A stretch of 20,108 nucleotides of DNA from contig CAYFME010000017.1 of assembly GCA_964344145.1 (NCBI GenBank), positions 1 to 20,108 of the forward strand, read 5' to 3'. The notes beneath the pieces are model-generated. The model had not been told where the DNA came from. It was given only the letters and a program-made list of their open reading frames with translations, and ran no database searches. The DNA is from JABJOE01 sp964344145 (GTDB lineage: Bacteria; Patescibacteriota; Patescibacteriia; UBA9934). Each line of letters starts with the position of its first letter. The first letter of the stretch is position 1. This document shows positions 1-5,855 of this stretch, one piece after another. A program made the position numbers and the translations under genes.

Positions 1-465
1 AACTCAACGGATGAGGATGGGGCGATTGTTGTGAACCGCGCTTACGCATCGTCAGATGATCTTTCTACGCTTGAGGTGACCGATCGAGACATCCTCGATG
101 GAACACTCGAGAGTGAGATTTATGCTGATCCGCACACGGTTGTTCTGGACGACGGAACGGTTGTGCTGATCATCATGAACCAAGATGGAGGGCCGGCCGC
201 TCCGCACGGTCGCCAAGGATGGATTCATGCCTACACGAGTGATGATTACGGCATGACGTGGACCTATGCTGGCGAGCTCTTTGGCTGGGACGATTTTGAA
301 GAGTTTGACGTTTACTCGCTCAACGATCCAAAGATTGTGCAGATGTGGGACGGCACGTTCCGTGTGTACGTTGCAGCCATGATTCCAGATCCCGAGAATC
401 CTTCAGACGATCCACGCTATGGGTACAAGTGGATTTTGGTAAGTGCTGCGGGGGAGTTGGAATAG
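1..465 (+). CDS. C-terminal part of a sialidase/BNR-repeat-like protein (5' end outside window)
   Basis: The reading frame is open from base 1 (frame 1) to the TAG at 463-465, so this is the last 154 residues of a longer protein. The GTG at 31 is only the first start-like codon in the window, not the gene start. It contains a good Asp-box, SDDYGMTW, followed by a hydrophobic strand, and a second SSDD segment near the N-terminus. Spacing of strands, turns and acidic loops fits a beta-propeller of the sialidase/BNR or five-bladed glycosidase type. Such proteins are usually secreted and bind or cleave glycans, but the catalytic residues would lie upstream and cannot be judged. No clear terminator follows; the next element is a promoter at 505. 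Confidence is good for a propeller with an Asp-box and low for enzymatic function. Confidence 0.7.
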   Translation, partial: NSTDEDGAIVVNRAYASSDDLSTLEVTDRDILDGTLESEIYADPHTVVLDDGTVVLIIMNQDGGPAAPHGRQGWIHAYTSDDYGMTWTYAGELFGWDDFEEFDVYSLNDPKIVQMWDGTFRVYVAAMIPDPENPSDDPRYGYKWILVSAAGELE

Positions 466-504
466 CTATTTTGCTAATCTTGGCATAAATATTGCAAATC
501 GCTC

Positions 505-533
505 TTGACAAAAGGGCGATTTTGTGCTACAGT
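505..533 (+). promoter_or_regulatory. Strong sigma70-type promoter for the RNA candidate
   Basis: A perfect TTGACA (505-510) is followed by a 17-base spacer and TACAGT (528-533), preceded by TGC (extended -10). Transcription would start near 540. An inverted repeat, AAATCGC (496-502) with GCGATTT (516-522), encloses the -35 box and could be an operator or a weak terminator for the upstream gene. Confidence 0.75.
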
Positions 534-539
534 GTGTTT

Positions 540-740
540 ACAATCAAGCGAATGTGAGCCGACGTTGATGAATTCGGTGAAGACTGAGAACTCCTGTTCT
601 CTTACGAAGCATTCGTGAGATTTGAACCAGAGTTCTTTTCAGTTAATAGGCCAATTAACTGAGCCTCAAATCAGTGAAAACAAAGGAAATCCCTTGTTCC
701 TGTCCAAGTTGTTGGACGGTTTTGGACAAGGGGTTTTCTG
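540..740 (+). ncRNA. Structured RNA candidate of about 200 nt, or attenuator leader of the 850-1339 unit
   Basis: No credible ORF lies here, yet the stretch between promoter and terminator is full of exact inverted repeats. A 6-bp helix CGAATG (549-554)/CATTCG (610-615) encloses the hairpin GAGAAC-tcct-GTTCTC (586-601). A second helix GATTTGA (619-625)/TCAAATC (666-672) encloses the hairpin CAGTTAAT-aggcca-ATTAACTG (640-661). A terminator-like hairpin follows at 691-732. I compared it by eye with 6S, tmRNA, RNase P and SRP RNA signatures and recognised none. It may be a free-standing small RNA, or a leader controlling the gene at 850, which begins about 110 bases after the terminator. Structure and promoter are seen directly; function is unknown. 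Confidence 0.55.
691..739 (+). terminator. Two-tier terminator hairpin
   Basis: The outer arms CCCTTGT (691-697) and ACAAGGG (726-732), extended by CC/GG, surround an inner hairpin GTCCAA-gttg-TTGGAC (702-717). The 3' arm is followed by GTTTTCTGTTT. The T-run is short, so termination may be partial, which would allow read-through toward 850. Confidence 0.6.
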
Positions 741-786
741 TTTGCAGGGCATCCACTGTTTGACCACGATGGTCAGACAAAGGGTG

Positions 787-814
787 TTCTGACACGCATC
801 GTGCGTACTATCAC
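787..814 (+). promoter_or_regulatory. Possible promoter of the 850-1339 unit
   Basis: TATCAC (809-814) as -10 and a poor TTCTGA (787-792) as -35 with a 16-base spacer would start transcription near 821. It is the best candidate upstream of the SD at 841-844 but is weak; read-through from the 505 promoter is the alternative. Confidence 0.35.
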
Positions 815-849
815 CTTAGTCGTCTCGGGACGGCGCATTCGGAGCCAAT

Positions 850-1152
850 ATGGACGGACTGATCGACATGCTCTACATCGGTCTCAACCTGAGCCATGAG
901 GTCGCCCAGGCCCTCTCACAGAGGGCTGAAAACAACCCGTGGAAGTTCAGGCGTATGCTCTTGGAGGCAGAGCACAACGCCGACGCGTTGATTGGCCGAA
1001 TCGTGTTTGAAGAGACCAATGGCAAGAACCGGATCGGGCACACCGATACTCTCAGGGTCATCGTGGCCTTCACTTGGAACGGCGAAAGCGTCAATTGGGT
1101 CGATGACGGCACCGAGGGGGTTCGCTTCAACTTCTCGAGAAGGGAAGGGTAG
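850..1152 (+). CDS. Hypothetical 100-aa soluble protein, first gene of a two-gene unit
   Basis: I do not recognise this protein. It starts at ATG 850 with an SD (GGAG, 841-844) five bases upstream. The N-terminal half (to about residue 50) is helical, with a KFRRMLLEAEHNADALIGRI stretch; the C-terminal half looks like beta-strands (TLRVIVAFTW, then GVRFNFSRREG). No signal peptide or membrane segment is seen. The stop at 1150-1152 is one base before the next ATG, so the two genes are almost certainly co-translated. Codon use is GC-rich (many CTC, ATC, GTC, GGC) compared with the genes further right, and the clear SD also sets it apart, which suggests acquisition. Small soluble plus small membrane protein pairs occur among toxin-antitoxin and phage-derived modules, but nothing here proves either. 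Confidence 0.65.
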   Translation: MDGLIDMLYIGLNLSHEVAQALSQRAENNPWKFRRMLLEAEHNADALIGRIVFEETNGKNRIGHTDTLRVIVAFTWNGESVNWVDDGTEGVRFNFSRREG

Positions 1153-1153
1153 C

Positions 1154-1339
1154 ATGGACGCGAGGCTCATGCACGCGCGCAGCTACGCCTGTCCAGCCTT
1201 CGTATGCATCACGACCATCGCCGCTTACCACTTCAGTGGTCAGTCTTTCGCCGCGGCAGTGCTCGGCGCGATCATCAGCGCGGGAGTGGCCATCGCCGTG
1301 GACCTCTGCCTCATCGTGATCATCGAATCCCTGCGGTAA
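1154..1339 (+). CDS. Hypothetical 61-aa protein with two membrane segments
   Basis: The start is ATG 1154, one base after the upstream stop, with a purine-rich SD-like GGGAAGGG inside the end of the preceding gene. The longer in-frame extension back to 992 lies entirely within the 850-1152 gene and is rejected. The protein begins with a short basic segment (MDARLMHARSY). A first hydrophobic helix follows at about residues 12-26, a polar turn (HFSGQS), and a second, strongly hydrophobic helix at about 29-58 ending in ESLR. A hairpin membrane topology is likely. No family is recognised. Its coupling to the 850-1152 gene suggests a soluble partner acting with a small membrane protein. Two small hairpins lie downstream (1362-1384 and CCGTC-tacg-GACGG near 1389-1402) before the shared terminator. 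Confidence 0.6.
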   Translation: MDARLMHARSYACPAFVCITTIAAYHFSGQSFAAAVLGAIISAGVAIAVDLCLIVIIESLR

Positions 1340-1439
1340 TTCTCTACTCGTTCCTTCGTAGCCGGATTCAATCTCCCGGCACGTGCCCCGTCTACGGACG
1401 GTGGCTTCTCAAAGATCATGATTCGTCGTGATATTCGAG

Positions 1440-1474
1440 AATCACAAAACCGCCTCATCGGCGGTTTTGTGATT
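1440..1474. terminator. Bidirectional terminator between convergent genes
   Basis: A perfect 15-bp stem (1440-1454 with 1460-1474, loop tcatc) carries an A-run on one side and a T-run on the other. It can serve the 850-1339 unit on the plus strand and the gene ending at 1477 on the minus strand. Confidence 0.9.
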
Positions 1475-1476
1475 GC

Positions 1477-2955
1477 CTAGGCTCCAGCTGGAGATCCTGT
1501 AGGATCGGTGCCACTTAAGTCTTCTAAGAAGCTTGTGCTATCTGTCGGATCGGTACCATCAAGGACCTCTTGTCCATCGTCGACACCATCACCATCGGTG
1601 TCAGCGTTATTTGGGTCGGTGCCCCAATCGGTTTCTTCGGCGGTGAACAAACCGTCGCCATCGGCATCTTCGTCATCACCGTCTACTGGCGGGAGATCTG
1701 CATCTCCAGTCGTGTCATCTGGGTCATCGGCCGGAGGATCGTCGGTCGGAGGATCATCATCTGATGGATCGTCGTCCTTGTCATCATCGTCGACGTCCCC
1801 GTCATCTTTGTCGTCATCCAGAGCATCTTCTGGATCAAGTGGATCGGTGCCATCAAGGACCTCTTGATCGTCGTCTTTGTCGTCGTCACTTGAGTCGTCC
1901 ATGTGATCGTCAACAGGTTCGTCGATCGGTTCATCGTCCTCGCCGCCGCCGTCAACGTCGTCCTGTTCATTTGCATCCCATTCCGGGATTTCAATTCCCA
2001 TCTGAGCCAGGCGAGGGTCGTCAGGATCGAGCTCACCATCTCCTAGCGGATCCCATCCGTTGTAGACTTCGTCTCCGTCGTAGTAGCCATCGCCGTCAGT
2101 GTCGGGATTATTTGGATCAGTGCCCCAGATATCTGTTTCATCGTCATCGAAGAGCCCGTCGCTATCGTCGTCCCAGTCTGCCATGAGTTCTTCAATCTCT
2201 TCATCCGTCAGCAGCATGAAATCCGGATGCTCATCATCATCAAGCTTTTCGTCATCATCAAGATAAACAAATCCATGCTCAGCCATCATCTCGGCGATCT
2301 TTTCTTCAAAGTCATCGTCACCGTCCATGTAGTATTCGATGATTGCCAAGAGTTCATCGATCAGATCGGTGATCATCACGGCAGCGTCGTCTAGCTGACT
2401 GTCGGTTCCGTCGCCGATAATGTCGGTTGCTTCTACGGCATCACCATTTTCGTCAACAATGTAGTAGGTTCCATCCTCATCTTGCAGGACCATTCCGTGC
2501 GGCATCTCGTCATCCTCTAACGGTTCTTCAACGGTGTACTGTGGGAAGAACGATTCATCCAAATCATGGACCATCGATGCCCAGTCATCACCGTAGAGAT
2601 CCTCTGCTGTATCCTCGTCAGGGATTTCACGCAACGTTCCGTCAGGTTCGACAGCGTATACAACGGGAACGCTTGGAACTTTCACGAGCTGGGTTCCAGC
2701 TTGGTAGGGGACGATATCGACAAGAGGAATGTCGGCAAGGTCCTCGCAGCTAATCGTCACCACGTCCTCGAAGTCTTCTTCCCAAGAGAAGTAGGTTGCT
2801 TCGTTTTGGAAGACATAGCGGTTTCCATCTTCGCCGTAATAGTACACGGCATCGGTTTCAACGCAGGTGATGAGGTCGCCGGCCTCGAGCGTTTCTGCGT
2901 GTGCACTCATTGGCAAAAAGGCCACGAGCGCAAAGACAAGCATGAATTTTTTCAT
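1477..2955 (-). CDS. Secreted Asp-rich protein with thrombospondin type 3-like calcium-binding repeats
   Basis: This 492-aa protein has a signal peptide (residues 1-20, cleavage after AHA). Residues 21-142 form a domain shared with the 6553-8175 product: GDL-TC, DGNRYVF, a TYFSW-EDF segment, a VP-VYAV strand and a LYG-DWA segment, with two Cys (C31, C70) conserved in both. A helical linker (about 185-235) leads to two clusters of DxDxDG-type repeats (about 258-300 and 428-470). These contain near-identical GTDPNN-DTDGDG units and a repeated QEVLDGTDP, separated by an Asp/Pro-rich low-complexity tract (about 330-425). Repeats of this kind bind calcium in known families. No C-terminal anchor or sorting motif is visible, so the protein is probably released or held at the surface through the N-terminal domain. 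A -10 box only 8 bases from the ATG suggests leaderless translation. The enzymatic role, if any, is unknown. Confidence 0.85.
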   Translation of the reverse strand: MKKFMLVFALVAFLPMSAHAETLEAGDLITCVETDAVYYYGEDGNRYVFQNEATYFSWEEDFEDVVTISCEDLADIPLVDIVPYQAGTQLVKVPSVPVVYAVEPDGTLREIPDEDTAEDLYGDDWASMVHDLDESFFPQYTVEEPLEDDEMPHGMVLQDEDGTYYIVDENGDAVEATDIIGDGTDSQLDDAAVMITDLIDELLAIIEYYMDGDDDFEEKIAEMMAEHGFVYLDDDEKLDDDEHPDFMLLTDEEIEELMADWDDDSDGLFDDDETDIWGTDPNNPDTDGDGYYDGDEVYNGWDPLGDGELDPDDPRLAQMGIEIPEWDANEQDDVDGGGEDDEPIDEPVDDHMDDSSDDDKDDDQEVLDGTDPLDPEDALDDDKDDGDVDDDDKDDDPSDDDPPTDDPPADDPDDTTGDADLPPVDGDDEDADGDGLFTAEETDWGTDPNNADTDGDGVDDGQEVLDGTDPTDSTSFLEDLSGTDPTGSPAGA

Positions 2956-2994
2956 ATGTGGACAGTATAGCAGCGCTTATGATAGACATCCACT
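2956..2994. promoter_or_regulatory. Divergent near-leaderless promoters
   Basis: In the 39-base gap between divergent start codons, the minus strand has TATACT (2969-2964) 8 bases before its ATG. The plus strand has TATGAT (2978-2983) 11 bases before the queA ATG. Neither has a good -35 or an SD. Transcripts would begin at or within a few bases of the start codons. Confidence 0.55.
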
Positions 2995-4083
2995 ATGGAG
3001 ACTTCGATAAACCTATTTGATTACAATCTACCTGAAAATCGCATTGCGCAGCATTCGGTAGAGCCGCGTGATCATTCTAAGTTGATGGTCCTCGATCGGT
3101 CTGACCAGTCGATGACACATCGGTCGTTTTTTGAGATCGGTGTGTACTTGCGTGAGGGTGATGTGCTCGTGATGAACAAGTCAAAGGTGTTCAAAGCACG
3201 TCTGCGCGTCGATGGGTTTGAGGTGTTTTTGCTGCGACCCGAAGGAGTCACCCCTCCAGTCATGGAGGGGCAGGGGGAGGCGTGTGCTTGGATTGCGTTG
3301 ATGAAACCGCGGCGCAAGGCGAAAGTGGGCGATACGTGGCGCCTCCCCTCCAGTCATGGAGGGGCAGGGGGAGGCTGCATAACGATCGTGCTGAAAGAAA
3401 AGCGTGCCGACGGAACGGTGTTATTGACGTTCGATCGGGATGTCGACGACGTGCTTGCACTGTGTGATCGCGTGGGAGAGATCCCGATTCCGCCGTACGT
3501 GAACGAGATGCCCGAGCGGTTGGATCAGTATCAGAATGTGTACGCGCAAGAGACGGGATCGGTTGCCGCACCGACGGCTGGCTTTCATTTCACCGACCGA
3601 CTCCTCGACGAGCTGCGTCAGAAGGGTGTTCAGATCGAGTTTGTCACGCTGCACGTCGGCCTTGGAACGTTTCAGCCTGTGAAGGTCGATACACTCGAAG
3701 AGCACGACATGCACAGCGAGTTTGCGCAGATTGACGCGGACACAGCTGGACGCATCAACGATGCGAAACGAGAAGGACGCCGCGTAATCGCCGTTGGTAC
3801 GACAACGGTGCGGGCACTTGAGGGCGTGGCCCGGTCAAAGAATACGCCACCGGGTGGCGTATTCTTGCGGGGGTTTGCGGGCGACGTCAATCTTTTCATT
3901 ACTCCAGGTTTCGACTTCAAAATCATCGATGGGCTCGTTACCAACTTCCATTTACCAAAATCAACGCTCCTTGTCCTCGTCAGCGCCTTGGCCGGCCGGG
4001 AGTTCATTATGCGGGCCTACGAGGAGGCTATTTCTAACAACTACCGTTTTTACTCCTTCGGCGACGCGATGCTGATTCTTTGA
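2995..4083 (+). CDS. queA: S-adenosylmethionine:tRNA ribosyltransferase-isomerase, with palindromic insertions
   Basis: QueA transfers and isomerises the ribosyl group of SAM onto preQ1 at position 34 of tRNA, forming epoxyqueuosine in the cytoplasm. Family motifs run the whole length: FDYNLPENRIAQH and RDHSKLMVLDR at the N-terminus, PTAGFHFTDRLLDEL and TLHVGLGTFQPV in the middle, then VGTTTVRALEG, TNFHLPKSTLLVLVSALAG and YRFYSFGDAMLIL at the C-terminus. The 362-aa length is slightly above the usual 335-356 residues. The excess matches three DNA inserts in loops: two copies of a 31-bp repeat (3251-3281, 3345-3375), read in different frames, and a 29-bp palindrome (3838-3866) encoding a KNTPPGGVFL loop. 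Core motifs are intact, so the enzyme is probably active. No other queuosine gene is in the window. xseA starts 12 bases downstream of the stop. Confidence 0.97.
   Translation: METSINLFDYNLPENRIAQHSVEPRDHSKLMVLDRSDQSMTHRSFFEIGVYLREGDVLVMNKSKVFKARLRVDGFEVFLLRPEGVTPPVMEGQGEACAWIALMKPRRKAKVGDTWRLPSSHGGAGGGCITIVLKEKRADGTVLLTFDRDVDDVLALCDRVGEIPIPPYVNEMPERLDQYQNVYAQETGSVAAPTAGFHFTDRLLDELRQKGVQIEFVTLHVGLGTFQPVKVDTLEEHDMHSEFAQIDADTAGRINDAKREGRRVIAVGTTTVRALEGVARSKNTPPGGVFLRGFAGDVNLFITPGFDFKIIDGLVTNFHLPKSTLLVLVSALAGREFIMRAYEEAISNNYRFYSFGDAMLIL
3251..3281 (+). repeat. 31-bp palindromic repeat, copy 1, in frame inside queA
   Basis: This copy is identical over 31 bases to 3345-3375. The inverted arms CCCCTCC (3251-3257) and GGAGGGG (3264-3270) flank AGTCAT, followed by CAGGGGGAGGC. 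It adds a PPVMEGQGEA-type loop after the FLLRPEG strand of QueA. Confidence 0.9.
3345..3375 (+). repeat. 31-bp palindromic repeat, copy 2, in frame inside queA
   Basis: This copy is identical to 3251-3281 but lies 94 bases downstream, so it is read in another frame and gives PSSHGGAGGG. The preceding GCCT (3341-3344) extends possible pairing with the final GGGGGAGGC. It sits in the loop between GDTWRL and the ITIVLKEK strand. Confidence 0.9.
3838..3866 (+). repeat. Perfect 13-bp-arm palindrome inside queA
   Basis: AAGAATACGCCAC (3838-3850) and its exact reverse complement (3854-3866) flank CGG. It is unrelated in sequence to the 31-bp repeat. It encodes a KNTPPGGVFL loop between VRALEG and the GDVNLFITPGF segment, a position where QueA proteins vary. 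Confidence 0.9.
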
Positions 4084-4095
4084 TAAAATACGACC

Positions 4096-5283
4096 ATGCT
4101 AGAAGAGGGACGAAAAGCTGTTTCTGTGGGCCAGTTTATTGATTTGGTGAACGATGCATTGGCATTGATTCCAAATGAAGGCATCGTTGTGGTTGGTGAG
4201 ATCGTTGGGCATCGTATCAGCCAGGGGAAGTGGATTAACTTTGATTTGAAAGATGAAGAGCGCGAGGCAAAAGTCTCGTGTTTTGCGACCACGTTCAAGA
4301 TTAAGACGCCGCTGGAGGACGGCATGCGCGTGCAGATCGTGGGTTATCCAAAAGTCTACGAACGTTTTGGGAAGTTTTCGATGAACGTCGAGGCGGTGGA
4401 GCCGGTCGGGGAGGGCGCGCTCGCGAAGGCGTATGCGCTGATCAAAGCGCAGCTGGAGAAAGAAGGACTCTTTGATCCCGCGCGCAAGCGCGAGCTGCCG
4501 CGGTTTCCTGAGCGGATTGGTTTGATCACGTCCGGCGAAGCAGCGGCGTACGGTGACTTCTTGCGCATCTTGAATAATCGATGGGGAGGCGTGCAGGTTG
4601 TCCACACGCCCGTGCACGTGCAAGGAAAGAACGCCGTGCCCGAGATCTTGCAGGCGTTTGCGGCATTTGAGCAGATGGATGAGAAGCCCGAGGTGCTTGT
4701 GCTCACGCGCGGAGGAGGCTCGCTCGAAGACCTGCATGCGTTTAATGACGAGCAAGTGGCGCGGGCGGTGTTCCAGTCGTCGATTCCGGTGGTCGTCGGC
4801 GTTGGGCATGAGCGCGACGAGTCGTTGTGCGATTTTGTGGCGGACGTTCGAGCGTCGACGCCGAGTAATGCGGCCGAGTGGGTGGTGCCAGACCGCCGCG
4901 AGGTGTGGCGCGAGATCTCAGCGAGCTTGATGCGAATGGACGATGCGCTGAGCTATGAGATCGATCGTGAAAACCGTCGCATTGAATCAGCGCTGCAGTC
5001 GCTGCGCCACTTCATGCAAACGAGCGTCTACGATATGCAGATGGTCATTGATCGGTTCTGTCATTCGTTTGATCGATTCCGTTTGAGTCTCGTCGCCACC
5101 CGTCAGCATATCGAGACGCTCACACGTTTGATTAAAAGCTATGATGTTCAAAAGACGCTTGAGCGTGGGTTTAGCATTGTGCGGGCAAAAGGAAAGAGTG
5201 TACGAGATGCGTCGCAACTTGCTTCGGGGGATGAACTTGCGATACAATTCGGCCGCGGAAGCGCTGACGCAACCGTGAAGTAG
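4096..5283 (+). CDS. xseA: Exodeoxyribonuclease VII large subunit
   Basis: This is the catalytic subunit of exonuclease VII, which degrades single-stranded DNA to short oligonucleotides. The 395-aa protein has the expected order. An N-terminal OB-fold spans about residues 8-105 (VGEIVGH, GKWINFDLKDE, VQIVGYPKVYERFGKFSM). The catalytic core carries RIGLITSGEAAAYGDFL (141-155), LTRGGGSLEDLHAFNDE (203-219) and VVGVGHERDESLCDFVADVR (233-252). A long coiled-coil region (about 270-370) and a C-terminal RGFSIVR strand follow. The ATG at 4096 is 6 bases after a TAAAAT (4084-4089) and lacks an SD, so it could also be expressed from a leaderless transcript. xseB begins one base after the stop, giving the usual subunit pair. 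Confidence 0.96.
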   Translation: MLEEGRKAVSVGQFIDLVNDALALIPNEGIVVVGEIVGHRISQGKWINFDLKDEEREAKVSCFATTFKIKTPLEDGMRVQIVGYPKVYERFGKFSMNVEAVEPVGEGALAKAYALIKAQLEKEGLFDPARKRELPRFPERIGLITSGEAAAYGDFLRILNNRWGGVQVVHTPVHVQGKNAVPEILQAFAAFEQMDEKPEVLVLTRGGGSLEDLHAFNDEQVARAVFQSSIPVVVGVGHERDESLCDFVADVRASTPSNAAEWVVPDRREVWREISASLMRMDDALSYEIDRENRRIESALQSLRHFMQTSVYDMQMVIDRFCHSFDRFRLSLVATRQHIETLTRLIKSYDVQKTLERGFSIVRAKGKSVRDASQLASGDELAIQFGRGSADATVK

Positions 5284-5284
5284 T

Positions 5285-5500
5285 ATGCCAGCAAAAAAGC
5301 AACCAACCTTTGCAAAAGCATTCGCGGAGCTCGAGGAGCTCACGCAGTGGTTTGAGACCCAAGAGGTTGATCTGGATGAGGGCTTGAAGAAGTTTGAGCG
5401 CGGTTTGGAGCTTGCGACGGTTTGTAAGAAGAAGCTAACCGAGGTCGAGAACAAAGTCGAAAAGCTCAAAGCAAAGTTTAACGATTTACAGGAGGACTAA
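5285..5500 (+). CDS. xseB: Exodeoxyribonuclease VII small subunit
   Basis: This 71-aa, highly charged helical protein has the family pattern F-A-FAELEELTQWFET, then DLDEGLKKFERGLELA, and a C-terminal coiled coil (KKKLTEVENKVEKLKAKF). It binds the coiled-coil arms of XseA. The ATG at 5285 is separated from the xseA stop by one base, so translation is likely coupled. The next gene starts one base after its stop and uses the AGGAGG at the end of this gene as its SD. The family usually has 60-80 residues, so the protein is full length. Confidence 0.95.
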   Translation: MPAKKQPTFAKAFAELEELTQWFETQEVDLDEGLKKFERGLELATVCKKKLTEVENKVEKLKAKFNDLQED

Positions 5501-5501
5501 T

Positions 5502-5855
5502 ATGCGTGTTCTACTACGCTGGCTCATCAACGCCCTCACGCTGCTTGTACTCACGCAGCTCGTCGCCGGCTTTGCCGTCGATTCGTTTTATCACGCACTA
5601 ATCGCCGCGCTCGTGCTCGGGCTTTTGAACGCGATTGTTCGTCCCGTACTGATCGTCCTCACACTGCCGATCAACATCGTCACACTCGGATTGTTTACGT
5701 TCGTGATCAACGCCGGACTGATCTGGTTTATGAGCACGTTCATCAAGGGGGTTGAGCTGACAAGCTTTTGGTCCGCGATTCTCGTTGCGATCGTTCTATG
5801 GGCCGTCGCCACGATCACGAATTTCTTTCTCAAACAAGCTAAAGAATCAAAATGA
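5502..5855 (+). CDS. Small membrane protein of the YvlD / phage holin 4_2 family
   Basis: This 117-aa protein is nearly all hydrophobic, with four predicted membrane helices (about 5-25, 29-50, 55-80, 88-112). It has the family hallmarks LRWLINALTLL, an LGLLNAIVRPVL segment and LTLPINIVTLGLFTFVINA. Members of this family are widespread small membrane proteins; despite the name, most are not known to cause lysis. Start ATG 5502 has a strong SD (AGGAGG, 5489-5494), the best in this operon. The stop overlaps the next gene's start by four bases (ATGA). Its presence between xseB and a UMP kinase gene says little about role. Family assignment is good; function is unknown. Confidence 0.85.
   Translation: MRVLLRWLINALTLLVLTQLVAGFAVDSFYHALIAALVLGLLNAIVRPVLIVLTLPINIVTLGLFTFVINAGLIWFMSTFIKGVELTSFWSAILVAIVLWAVATITNFFLKQAKESK

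Noticed and set aside
605..650. T-arm-like sequence on the minus strand suggesting a tRNA
   Set aside because: GGTTCAAATC occurs on the minus strand, but the flanking bases do not pair as a T-stem and no acceptor or anticodon arm fits.
992..1153. N-terminal extension of the 61-aa membrane protein
   Set aside because: The extension lies inside the 850-1152 gene, and a start at 1154 follows that gene's stop by one base with an SD-like sequence.
1508..2186. Ser-rich and Arg-rich plus-strand ORFs
   Set aside because: They are shadows of Asp-rich codons (GAT/GAC repeats) of the minus-strand 1477-2955 gene.
4099..4809. 236-aa minus-strand ORF
   Set aside because: It is antisense to the well-supported xseA gene.
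5502..5855. Prophage remnant (holin annotation)
   Set aside because: The family name is historical, and the gene sits in a housekeeping operon with xseAB and pyrH; no other phage gene is near.
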